DNA of 64,000 nt from Liopterus haemorrhoidalis (lineage: Eukaryota > Arthropoda > Insecta > Coleoptera > Dytiscidae): the NCBI GenBank assembly GCA_963971575.1, contig OZ020616.1:59068907-59132906 (forward strand), in the 5' to 3' direction. Below are positions 55,790 to 64,000 of the stretch, piece after piece. The notes beneath the pieces are model-generated. The model did no database searches. It was not told the origin of the DNA and saw only the letters and a program-made list of their open reading frames with translations. Position numbers and translations under genes: made by a program. The stretch's first letter is position 1. The number at the start of each line of letters is the position of its first letter.

Positions 55790-56665
55790 TACGTTTAAAT
55801 TAAGTAACCGTACTGGTTTAAAAAAAATGTATTCGAATAGAATTACAATTCAACATTGTCTCCCTCAAAATAACTTCCTTGGGAAGCCACACAGCGCTGG
55901 AGACGGTTCTTCCAATCCTCATAGCAGTGCTGGAACTCGGATACTGGATCAGCTTTCAGCTGGTTGGTTACGGACGTTTGAATGTTTTGGAGTGTCCCAA
56001 AATGACGTACCTTGAGGTGATTTTTCAATCTTGGGAAGAGGAATAAACCACAAGAACTCAAGTCAGGCGAAAAAGGAGGCTGAGGAGCACAGGAATGTTT
56101 TTACTGGCCAAAAACTCGTTTATTGAAATTGCTGTGTGACAAGGCGCATTGTCATCGCCAATTCATTGGTCAAAATCTGATGAACGGTAGTGTGAGTCAA
56201 ATTCAACTTTTCCCCGATTATTCTGACTGTCAACCGACGATCTGAATGCACAAGATCCCGGATTCTGTCGACATTTTCATCGGTTCTTGAAGATGAAGGT
56301 CTTCCGCTGCGTGATTCATCTTCAATCAACTCTCTTCCTTCTGAAAATGCCTTAAATCACCAAAAACCTGGGTCCTGGACAAAGCACTGTCTCCGTAGAC
56401 CTGCTGAAGTTTTGCAAAAGTTTCCCCAAGTCTGAAGCAAGACCTGATAGTACACCGTTGCTCGAAATGAATGTCACTCATTTTTAGAACGCACTAGAAA
56501 AAACTGTTTCACGAAAAAAAAATCGTTACGGACAACAAATTTACTCTAGCAAGTTCAAACTCGTATTGAAGGAGTATCACATGTTTACCTGCCGCACCTC
56601 CAAGTCCCGCGTCCCAAATGTTGCCAGATCAAACGTTATGTTGCCAGTCCGGCATTACACGAAGA
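55790..56665 (-). mobile_element. Internally deleted mariner (irritans-like)
   Basis: The left end CATACGTTTAAATTAAGTAA and the right part (complement GGCAACATAACGTTTGATCT) match the solitary fragment at 11378. TIRs are imperfect, so the limits are approximate. Confidence 0.75.
55843..56481 (-). pseudogene. Mariner transposase lacking catalytic core
   Basis: From ATG at 56481: MSDIHFEQRCTIRSCFRLGE, then frameshifted HTH sequence, IEDESRSGRPSSSRTDENVD and LTHTTVHQILTNELAM (second helix-turn-helix). The sequence then jumps to SSCGLFLFPRLKNHL (just after the third Asp) and the intact C-terminus RLQRCVASQGSYFEGDNVEL. About 400 bp containing the first and second catalytic Asp, and probably the third, are gone. 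A multicopy lineage seen in many insects. Confidence 0.85.
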
Positions 56666-56705
56666 TAAAGAAGAAGAAAACAAAAAGAAGAAGATTTATC
56701 TGTAA

Positions 56706-56986
56706 AGCCTGTAATACATGATGCGATTTCTCGTTTTGAATCTCGTACGAGTTATCGTACGATAATTATTCCTAACGGTATCGGTCACGTGACTATGCGC
56801 AATAATCTACTGCGTCGATATCTGTTCATTTTTATACAATATTTTAGGTCTGGAGCATAAATATTGGATAGTTTTCAATATCGTACAAGATCTCGTACGA
56901 AAATCCTGTAGTACACGATACAATAATTCTTGTACGATAAATCGTACGAGATTCAAAACGAGAAATCGCATCATGTATTACAGGCT
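56706..56986. repeat. 281-bp MITE with ~45-bp near-perfect TIRs
   Basis: AGCCTGTAATACATGATGCG and further matching bases to TCGTACGA on both sides. TAA duplicated (56703-56705, 56987-56989). Tourist/PIF-Harbinger type by its TWA duplication. Confidence 0.92.
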
Positions 56987-57235
56987 TAAGATCTAACAGA
57001 TCATAGGTCTAAAAGGTCTATTGCAGATTGTTTCAACATGGTAAGAGACACATACAGTAAGTACAGAATATTCATTCTTATATAGTTCTTAGTAGGCTAG
57101 CACCCAGAATTTATCTTGGCGGAGGACTCAGAAGCCATTTTTTTTTAAGGGAACTCAAAAGCCAGCTTTTTTAAGAGGCTCACATTCAATTAAAATAAAA
57201 ATGTGTCCCTTAAAAACCCAGTGCGAACCTGGTTC

Positions 57236-57379
57236 TTAAGTTTCTTTAGATTGGATGGACAAAATAACTGTTATTTTATAAACTCTTGAAAATGGCGTAA
57301 TAGCCGAAATACTTATCGATAAAATAAATATACCTATTGGTGAAACCTACCTAGTGTTTTTAATTGAATTTTTATTTAA
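57236..57379 (+). repeat. Tandem unit 1 of a ~145-bp repeat
   Basis: TTAAGTTTCTTTAGATTGGA to GAATTTTTATTTAA. Matches unit 2 at 58219-58364 with a few differences. Contains a small stem-loop, 'aaatggcgtaatagccgaaa'. Confidence 0.85.
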
Positions 57380-57502
57380 CCCTTTACTGCATGAATTTTT
57401 ATTTTTGGCTGAAATAATTCATGAGCATTAGGAATTGGTTCTTATCGATAGAAAAATTATTAAAAAAATTTGACTATTTTATAACATGATGTCAGTCTGT
57501 CC

Positions 57503-57537
<35 letters not shown>

Positions 57538-58218
57538 CGTCTGTCTGTGTACACGTGCAGAGCAAATTCGGCTAAATGGATTTTTATGAAACTTCATATT
57601 TAAGCTTTTGACATCAATGGCACGAGTTGATCAACTGTTGGTTTGAGTAGAAATGGAAGTTCACTCGTGTCGATTTTAAGATTTGTGCGAATATTTCATA
57701 ACAGAAAAATATTTCGAAAAAAATTATTTAACCATTTACTGCATGAATTTTTATTCTTGGCTGAAATAATTCGCATTAATAATGTGCATTAGGAATTAGT
57801 TCTTATTGATAGAAAAATTAATTAAAAAAATATATTTAAAATATTAATTATTATTTTTATGAAAATAGGGTTTGTGCCCTACATGGAACATTATGATTCT
57901 ACATTATGTTACAAAAGAAAATTATTCCGTATTATTTGCTCGTCAATTGCTCGATGTTCTTCATTAGGGATTAAAAGCAGTCGCCCTCGAATTTTTGAAA
58001 GAAAAGGTCGTATCTTCTAGTTGTCCTTTCTCAATAAATTCAGAGTTATCGTTGAAGTGCAAATTCCGCTTGATATCCTCAAATCTATTGCAGCCCATTA
58101 CTTGAGATACACATTGCTGTGTATGTGGCATATATGCACTTTCATGAAGTAACGTTCTGATTCAGTTTTAAAATTAAAATAAAAAATGTGCTATATATGG
58201 CACACAAGCGGTAAAGGG
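57380..58218. repeat. 839-bp piggyBac-type MITE
   Basis: Ends CCCTTTACTGCATG and complement CCCTTTACCGCTTG, flanked by TTAA on both sides (57376-57379, 58219-58222). It carries a family 2 arm (57486-57728) flanked by a ~95-bp direct repeat of its own sequence (57381-57475, 57729-57835). Confidence 0.85.
57486..57728 (+). repeat. Family 2 arm nested in piggyBac MITE
   Basis: (GTCT)n tract, GTGTACACGTGCAGAGCAAA and the TCACTCGTGTCGATTTTAAG block. Confidence 0.8.
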
Positions 58219-58364
58219 TTAAGTTTCTTTAGATTGGATGGACAAAATAACTGCTATTTTATAAACTCTTGAAAATGGCGTAATAGCCGAAATACGTATC
58301 GATAAAATAAATATACCTATTGGTAAAACCTACCTAATGTTTTAATTGAATTTTTATTTAAGTC
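58219..58364 (+). repeat. Tandem unit 2 of the ~145-bp repeat
   Basis: Second unit, directly after the MITE. Confidence 0.85.
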
Positions 58365-58371
58365 TCTTATA

Positions 58372-58445
58372 CAAAATTGACAATCTGAAATATAATTAGT
58401 AACAATCCATACACCAAAATTTGCAGAAAATTTTTCGCACTACCG
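58372..58445 (-). repeat. Lone arm of the 39094 foldback family
   Basis: CTTATACAAAATTGACAATC and 'ataattagtaacaatccata' match its right arm in complement. Confidence 0.65.
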
Positions 58446-58936
58446 AGCGCTCAGTTTAACTCGCTTTGTGCCAGAAAAGGCCGCACTGAAGTCGACTAGA
58501 CACGAAATATCGTTAAGAGTTGAACTATACTCAAACCTTCTTTAGTTTTTGAACTTCTGCCGTATTTTCCAATATTTTCTAACGTGTTTAAACATGTATT
58601 TAACGTGTTTAATTAATGTGAAAAAGTAAACAACCCTCCTTCACCCCTCAGCGCGTCGCGTTATCTTCTAACTTGTAAAAATTCCAATTAAAACTTGTAA
58701 CGCTTTCCCTTATCTTCAGTTGATGTTAAAACTTTTCCTCAGACCGGTGATAATTACTCGACGGACATTATTTTTATTTTCTAATTATTTAAATTAACGA
58801 TGCATTTTATTCTCTGAGATTATTATTTTTATTACTTTATTTTACCCTGGAAGATAACAAAAATTACGTGAAAACTCGTTGAAGCTACCAAAAAATACTA
58901 TCAACATGTTGACTACAGCAATGGCTGAGACATTAA
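58446..58936. other. intron, no feature recognised
   Basis: Nothing identified. Confidence 0.3.
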
Positions 58937-59195
58937 GGCCCGGTTTTTCCACCCTCAGATAAAGTTCCAGGTAACTATCTGACAGATAAGGTTATTTGTA
59001 ACTTCATCTGCTGAGTAAATGTCATCCCTTCTTTCTATACAAATGTATCTATCGGATAGTTATCTAACCGATAATGAGACTGACGTATTGGATTCACTGA
59101 CTGGTATTGACATTTATTCAGCAGATGAAGTTACAAATAACCTTATCTGTCAGATAGTTACCTGGAACTTTAACTGAAGGTGGAAAGACCGGGCC
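58937..59195. repeat. 259-bp Tourist-like MITE, copy 2
   Basis: Same length and ends as 19629-19887 (GGCCCGGTTTTTCCACC, complement at the right). TAA on both sides (58934-58936, 59196-59198). Arms of about 125 bp make most of it a hairpin. Confidence 0.92.
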
Positions 59196-59373
59196 TAAAT
59201 TTTTATAAAAATTAAAATTTTTTTGAAATATTTCACTGTTGTGAAATATTCGCAAAAATCTTTGATAAATCGAAAAAAATTTAAATTTTTTTTCGTTTTA
59301 TCTAAAAATGTCTCAAATAAAAGTTATTATTTATTGCATTTATAGCAAGCAACTTTTGTTAAATACATTTTTA

Positions 59374-60205
59374 CCGACCGCCAACATATATAAGGGAGGT
59401 ATTGTGATCATACCGATTTTGACATTTCGAGATTTCGATGGATCTCCACGAATTGAGGTTCCTACATAACGTTTTGACTATTTTTAGCATGATGTCTGTC
59501 GGTCTGTCTGTCCGTCTGTCTGTCCGTCTATCTGTCCGTCTATCTGTCCGTCTGTCTGTCCGTCTGTCTGTCCGTCTGTCTGTGTACACGTGCAGAGAAA
59601 ATTCGGCTGAAAGGATTTTTATTAAACTTCATATTTAAGCTTCTGCCATCAATGGCACGAGTTGATCAACTTTTGGTAAAAATCGGTTGACTAAAAATGG
59701 GAGTTACTCGTTTCGATTTTAAGATTTTTGTGAATATTTCACAACAGAAAAATATTTCGAAAAAATTTATTGAATAAAGTTGCTATAAAAGCAATAATTA
59801 ATAACTTTTATTTGAGACGTTTTTTGATAAAACGAAAAATTTCGAATAATTTCTTTAAAATTTCAAAAAAGTCCCAATTTTTTCATACTTATATGTAACG
59901 TTTCCATGGTCATGATAAATAATATCTCTGTTAGAAAATATTAGGTCTAAAAGTTGATCAACTCGTGCCATTGATGGAAGAAGCTTAAATATGTAATTTC
60001 ATAAAAATCCTTTTAGCCGAATTTGCTTTGCAGGTGTACACAGACCGACGGACAGACAGACAGACAGACCGACAGACATCATGCTAAAAATAGTCAAAAC
60101 GTTATGTAGCAACCTCAATTCGTGGAGATCCATCGAATTCTCGAAATGTCAAAATCGGTATGATCACAATACCTCCCTTATAATATATGTTAGTGGTCGT
60201 TAAAA
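59374..60205. repeat. Family 2 foldback element, complete
   Basis: Two ~400-bp arms in inverted orientation (59374-59790 and 59830-60205). Each has the outer block 'atacctcccttata', a GTCT/GTCC or complementary GACA tract, GTGTACACGTGCAGAG-like sequence and the TTAAGC...GGCACGAGTTGATCAACTTT block. It could fold into a long hairpin. Confidence 0.85.
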
Positions 60206-60249
60206 AGGATCCCCCCAGATATTTTACCCACCTGCCGCTACTGCAGTAC

Positions 60250-60483
60250 CAGTGCCGGCGCTAGCGAGGGGTCCGGGCCCCCTCTAAAATTGCTCTGGCG
60301 TCCAGTTAGCCCCCCAGAATTTTTTGTAGAAAAATGTATTTTAGAAGTGAGGATCTTTTTTTTAGTTCATCACTTGTATTTTCTTGGGTAAACGATAAAA
60401 AAATAATTTCAAATATTTCCTGGCACCCCAAATTTTCCTCAAAAATTTCCTGCCCCCCCCCAGATTTTAAGAGCTAGCCACTG
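60250..60483. repeat. 234-bp hAT MITE
   Basis: CAGTGCCGGCGCTAGCGAGG at the left and GAGCTAGCCACTG at the right, with 8-bp flanks tgcagtac and tgtagtac (7 of 8). Confidence 0.82.
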
Positions 60484-60589
60484 TGTAGTACCATTTTCAA
60501 AACTACGAAACTGCAGACGAAAGACCATTATTTTGAAATTTCACCTTAAGAATATTTATTACCCCTAAATCCCCCTCCCCCATATTTAC

Positions 60590-60739
60590 CTTAACGTAAG
60601 CCGCTGTATTGGAAAGTGAAGGCATTGGCGTCGTAGGTCTAAGAACAAGAGCATAATGTCCTGCCAAGCCAAATAATTCACATCGCAGGGTAATCATCCT
60701 TTTCCCAGGGAAACCACGAATTTGTTCAGAATATAAAAC
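60590..60739 (-). CDS. Exon A: THSD1-like extracellular region (first exon in window)
   Basis: Fifty codons, phase 0 on both sides. The acceptor 'gtaatttttgttgcag' precedes GTT TTA TAT; the donor is AAG|GTAAAT. Encodes VLYSEQIRGFPGKRMITLRC, ELFGLAGHYALVLRPTTPMP and SLSNTAAYVK. The 'ITLRCELFGLAGHYAL-L-P' string resembles the THSD1 stretch that ends its first extracellular module (L-F-C-F---AG-YWF-M-P). No Met or signal peptide, so at least one exon lies upstream, probably beyond the window. Confidence 0.78.
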
Positions 60740-61376
60740 CTGCAACAAAAATTACAAATTACACAAAAAAATTTACATGTAAATTAAAAAAATAAATTAA
60801 AAATTTAAATGCACTTTTCAAATCCAGTAGACTAATTTGTTAAACCCGGTTTTAATTTATTAAAAGCTTCAAGGATTAAAGTTGAGTGTTCCTGGTTTTA
60901 GGTGTAATCTTATAACAATTCTTTATAAATTATAGTTTTTGCGCGTCGGTTGTTGTTTTATTTGAGCGTCGCGATGTCGGCGTCCTGCATATGTTGTCTC
61001 TAGGGTCGTCATTAATTCAAAATCCACCCGCTTCATCCGACGACACGAATTCTCATCTATCACAAAAACCGATTTTAATTACTATAAAACATTTTTTATT
61101 TTCATCACAGTACAGTGCTTCTCAAATATTACACGTATGAAAAACAGTTTTAGAACTTTTGAAATAAAGTAGCAATTATAAGTAAAAGAGACAGTATTAC
61201 AAAAAAAATTAATAGGTAAAAAAAATCTGATCAAAAATTCCTTCATAAATGTATATTATATTGAAATTTTTCAGATTTTTAACCCCTAAAATAGGGTGAG
61301 GAGCAGTTTTTTTTTCTACGACCATTATGAAAAACTAACATTCCGATATTATTTTAATCACGTGACCTGCAGCAGT
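60740..61376. other. intron or 5' flank, no feature recognised
   Basis: GC-richer patch at 60945-61060 (GTCGCGATGTCGGCGTCCTG) without a frame or splice pattern that I can join to exon A. Confidence 0.35.
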
Positions 61377-62405
61377 TAAAAATTGATGTGAAGTGTGAAT
61401 TTTCACACATTTTTCGGGGTATTTAGTAACTGAATGATGATTATTTGGAATGCCAAAACAAATTTATGTTAAAATATTTTTTTATTAATTTTAATTCGGA
61501 TGCCTAATACCATTATTTGGGTTTCTAAATATTTGCAATATTTTTTTTATATAGCAAGGTTTATTAGTATTTTGGAAATTGCTCCTACGGCTTCCATTGG
61601 TTGTTTAAGTCATAAATCCGACCCTCTGATTTCGTATACATTCAAACATAGAATTAAATTATAATTTCAACACTTCCCAGTGGTTATTAAATTTACGCTT
61701 TTAAAAATTAAATGCAACATTTGCCAAAACATAACTAAAATTTTGACAAAATAATTTAAACAAAATAAAAATGCAAAAAAAAACAAAAAAAATAAAAATT
61801 GACGGGAATCGAACAGTTTGCAACTTACGAAGCGAGAACGTTACCACTGGACTACGGACGTTCACTCGTTTCCTTAAATAGCGGATTAAATATTTTACAT
61901 ATTTTAGTTAAAAACACAAAAAATGCGTAATTTTCCGAAAACATAATCTGATCAAAAATTCCTGTTGTACTATTCCGGTTCAGACCAATGTACATTACTT
62001 AGAATTTTTTCAGATTTTTAGTTTAAACCATCTGGGTTACAGGGTGTGAGACAAATTTTTTTTTTGCACAATTTTGGCAAAAATCGCGTCAATATAATTT
62101 ATTTTGCAAAAATAAAATTTTGATTGTTAATCCACTTACCAAGGGTTTTCATATGATACCCTACTCAGAATTTAAAAAAATATTTTGTTTTCGATGAGCA
62201 CATATTTGTTTATATTTTTAGGGGGATACGTTTTTTAGATGTTTTAGTATTTTTCCTATGTGCGGGTCAAAGAGTTGTATAAACATGCCAAATTTCAACT
62301 CTCTAGGTTTAGCCGTTTGGCTACAATTTTTACCGAATAGACAGACAGACAGACGACAAAATGACGGTATAAGGGTTTTTTGGTCATACCTACAAAACCC
62401 TAAAA
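61377..62405 (-). repeat. Family 1 repeat, full length, reverse
   Basis: AAAATTGATGTGAAGTGTGA end, tRNA-like module (61799-61868), core, short GACA tract (62340-62353), end ACCTACAAAACCCTAAAAA. Confidence 0.9.
61799..61868 (-). other. tRNA-like module in family 1
   Basis: The minus strand reads GTCCGTAGTCCAGTGGTAAC (A-box-like) and CTGTTCGATTCCCGTC (B-box-like), 70 nt. Confidence 0.6.
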
Positions 62406-64000
62406 ACCATGCAAATGAATCGGCGGACTTGAGTATCTCAGCCTTACATACTCTAATAAAATCAGATAAATTAGAAGACATTTTCCTGAATGTGGAAGTT
62501 GCTACAAGGATATTCTTTTGCTTAGTGGTCACCAATTGTAGCAAACAGAATACTCTCTGCATAAAATGGTTACCCCTTAATGGGTAGGCAATACCGTGAA
62601 ACACGTCTGTATATTTGGTTGCTTGCTTAAAAGACTATCTCTGCTACTACATTTCAGTATTTTTCCGGTATTTTCTGTCTGTACGGTATTAATTGTAACC
62701 AAATAGTTGAACCAAGATCAGTGTTTCTCAACTGGTGTGTCATAACACACTGATGTGAATTAGAACAGTGGTAATTTATCTATATAAATTACCTAGATAA
62801 TCAGATCTTATGGGCCAAAAGATTTCAGCTGTCGCAGGCCGCGCTTTGAGAATCACTGTTATAAAAGGACGTTAAAATCACTGGACACCCCTGCCATACT
62901 GTAACCTCGTTAGGAGTATAACACTATTAAAATTTTTATTCTACAAAAATAATAAAGCGTAGAGGAAAAAGTCAGATTTTTCATTATGCTTCGCAGTTCT
63001 TAATGGTTTTAGTTTCTAAAAAAACTAAAAGAAGAATTTTACAAAAAAAAATAAATAAATAAAATGTCTTTAGCAACAATTTTCATTGGATTATAAATTA
63101 AATACAGACAGTATAGTACAGTAATTCTCAACCCAAATATTACCAAGGACCGGTAAAAAGACATTTTTTTCGCGGACAGTGAAAATATATATTGTTAGAA
63201 GTTAACAAAAAAGGAGAAGAGAGAAGAAACGAAAATCATTATTTTAGGAATATTATTACATAAGAAATTTAATTATTAATATTAAATCAATGTTAGAATA
63301 CATTTACTTTAATTAGAATGTTCTGCTAATTAAATTAGGATTATCAATTCTTGATAATTTGATAAGATAATGATACTAATGAGTTGTATTTTGTAACTAA
63401 GCAAGTCGCTACTGGCCGACGGTTGTCTGAGCCCACACTGATGGACAAGACTTCACGGCCTTCAGATCAAGTGCCGCTTGTGAGTTTTTGGTTGTGAATA
63501 AATTGTTTAAAACATATTGTGTTGTTATACATATATTTTTTTTATGTGTATGAAATTATATTGCTAATAATATATATTTTTTTTTACTCGGACTAATAAA
63601 TAAATAGTACACAAATAGTTTTGCATATGTAATTTTAAAAAAAAACGCGTATTTTAGACAAATTAAAGTGACGCCCGCTGTTCTAACACCTCCTAAAGGG
63701 GGGGGGGGAGGCAGGTTCCGCGAAACAATTTTGACATAAACTTTACATCCCCCACAACTTTTCGCTTTTATTCAAATAACTCATTTAATAAAAATGCTAC
63801 ATGGTCAAGACTTTTTGTATTTGTTGTATTCTAACTAGTTATTGACATAACTAAACAATAATTAGTAAAAATGTAATTATTTTTATTCAACTGCAAATTA
63901 TTTACAGAAAACATATTATAATAAGATCTATTTTGACCAATATTTGACCAAGAAATGTTTGTATGAGTTTAACGTATTGTATTTTGTAACTTTTCTTATT
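62406..64000. other. flank: hAT-like ends, otherwise unassigned
   Basis: 62724-62865 has CAGTGTTTCTCAAC and GAGAATCACTG ends (an old hAT MITE without matching flanks). CAGTAATTCTCAACC at 63119 is a second hAT end without partner. No exon of the membrane-protein gene recognised. Confidence 0.45.

Larger units (their letters stand above)
12835..60739 (-). other. Gene span: THSD1-like TSP1/CUB transmembrane protein (5' end outside)
   Basis: Nine exons on the minus strand (A 60590-60739, B 53564-53918, C 32594-32724, D 27130-27369, E 26802-27063, F 19907-20131, G 17104-17296, H 15591-15825, I 12835-13668) join in frame to 875 codons including stop. Phases agree at every intron (0,1,0,0,1,1,2,0). 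Introns run from 66 bp (D-E) to about 20.8 kb (B-C). Order of parts: THSD1-like extracellular region, TSP1 (residues ~173-221), CUB (~245-380), membrane segment (~411-436), cytoplasmic tail of about 435 residues. There is no initiator Met or signal peptide in the window, so upstream exons are missing. Resemblance to vertebrate THSD1 in the first two exons is by eye: a short Cys-containing strand, then AYVK-DW. THSD1 as I know it has no CUB domain. Partner and function are unknown; it is presumably a surface receptor or adhesion protein. Confidence 0.8.

Noticed and set aside
57285..57310. Hammerhead ribozyme in the tandem unit (also near 6672 and 58270)
   Set aside because: The stem-loop ends in CGAAA, but the CTGANGA core is not present (it reads TTGAAAA or CTGAAAA).
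1..64000. CRISPR arrays, bacterial operons or phage genes
   Set aside because: Spliced genes, metazoan domains and eukaryotic transposons throughout. The tandem repeats lack the regular repeat-spacer pattern of CRISPR.

Overview
The window is a piece of an animal nuclear genome, almost certainly an insect. It is AT-rich and has spliced genes with GT/AG introns up to about 21 kb. The introns are packed with mariner, Tc1, piggyBac, hAT, PIF/Harbinger and non-LTR (LINE) debris typical of arthropods. I cannot fix the order; a large-genome insect such as a beetle is plausible but not proven.

Two host genes are supported, both on the minus strand. The first spans 60739 to 12835 and continues upstream of the window. 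Nine exons can be joined with correct splice sites and matching codon phase at all eight introns. They give 874 residues of a membrane protein: a THSD1-like extracellular region, one thrombospondin type-1 repeat, a CUB domain, one membrane segment and a long cytoplasmic tail. The second gene is a 565-residue, intronless coiled-coil protein (29548 to 27851) that I recognise as CFAP157, a cilia/flagella protein. It lies in the same orientation inside the 5.2-kb third intron of the first gene. It has a poly(A) signal about 70 bp past the stop and a near-consensus RFX X-box about 100 bp before the ATG.

Everything else recognisable is repeat. The dominant repeat (called family 1 here) is about 1 kb, with a (GTCT/GACA)n tract near one end, a 16-bp palindrome near the other, and a tRNA-like module with A-box and B-box motifs in the middle. 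Family 2 is a foldback element with its own (GTCT)n tract. Many smaller terminal-inverted-repeat (TIR) elements are nested in other repeats, so target-site duplications and empty sites can be read directly: a 220-bp MITE in family 2, a 183-bp MITE in a 111-bp tandem array, a LINE inside a piggyBac inside family 1, and a piggyBac-type MITE in a tandem dimer. The transposases are all broken: four different mariners (three lack the catalytic core), a Tc1 with its catalytic Glu changed to Lys, and a truncated Harbinger.

Layout: 1-12.8 kb lies 3' of the membrane-protein gene (MITEs, Harbinger, hAT nest, mariner); 12.8-20.1 kb holds its last four exons; 20.1-26.8 kb is an intron with LINE and Tc1 remains; 26.8-32.7 kb holds the CUB and TSP1 exons around the nested CFAP157; 32.7-53.6 kb is one giant intron full of nested repeats; 53.6-60.7 kb holds two upstream exons and more elements; 60.7-64 kb is upstream intron or flank with a family 1 copy.
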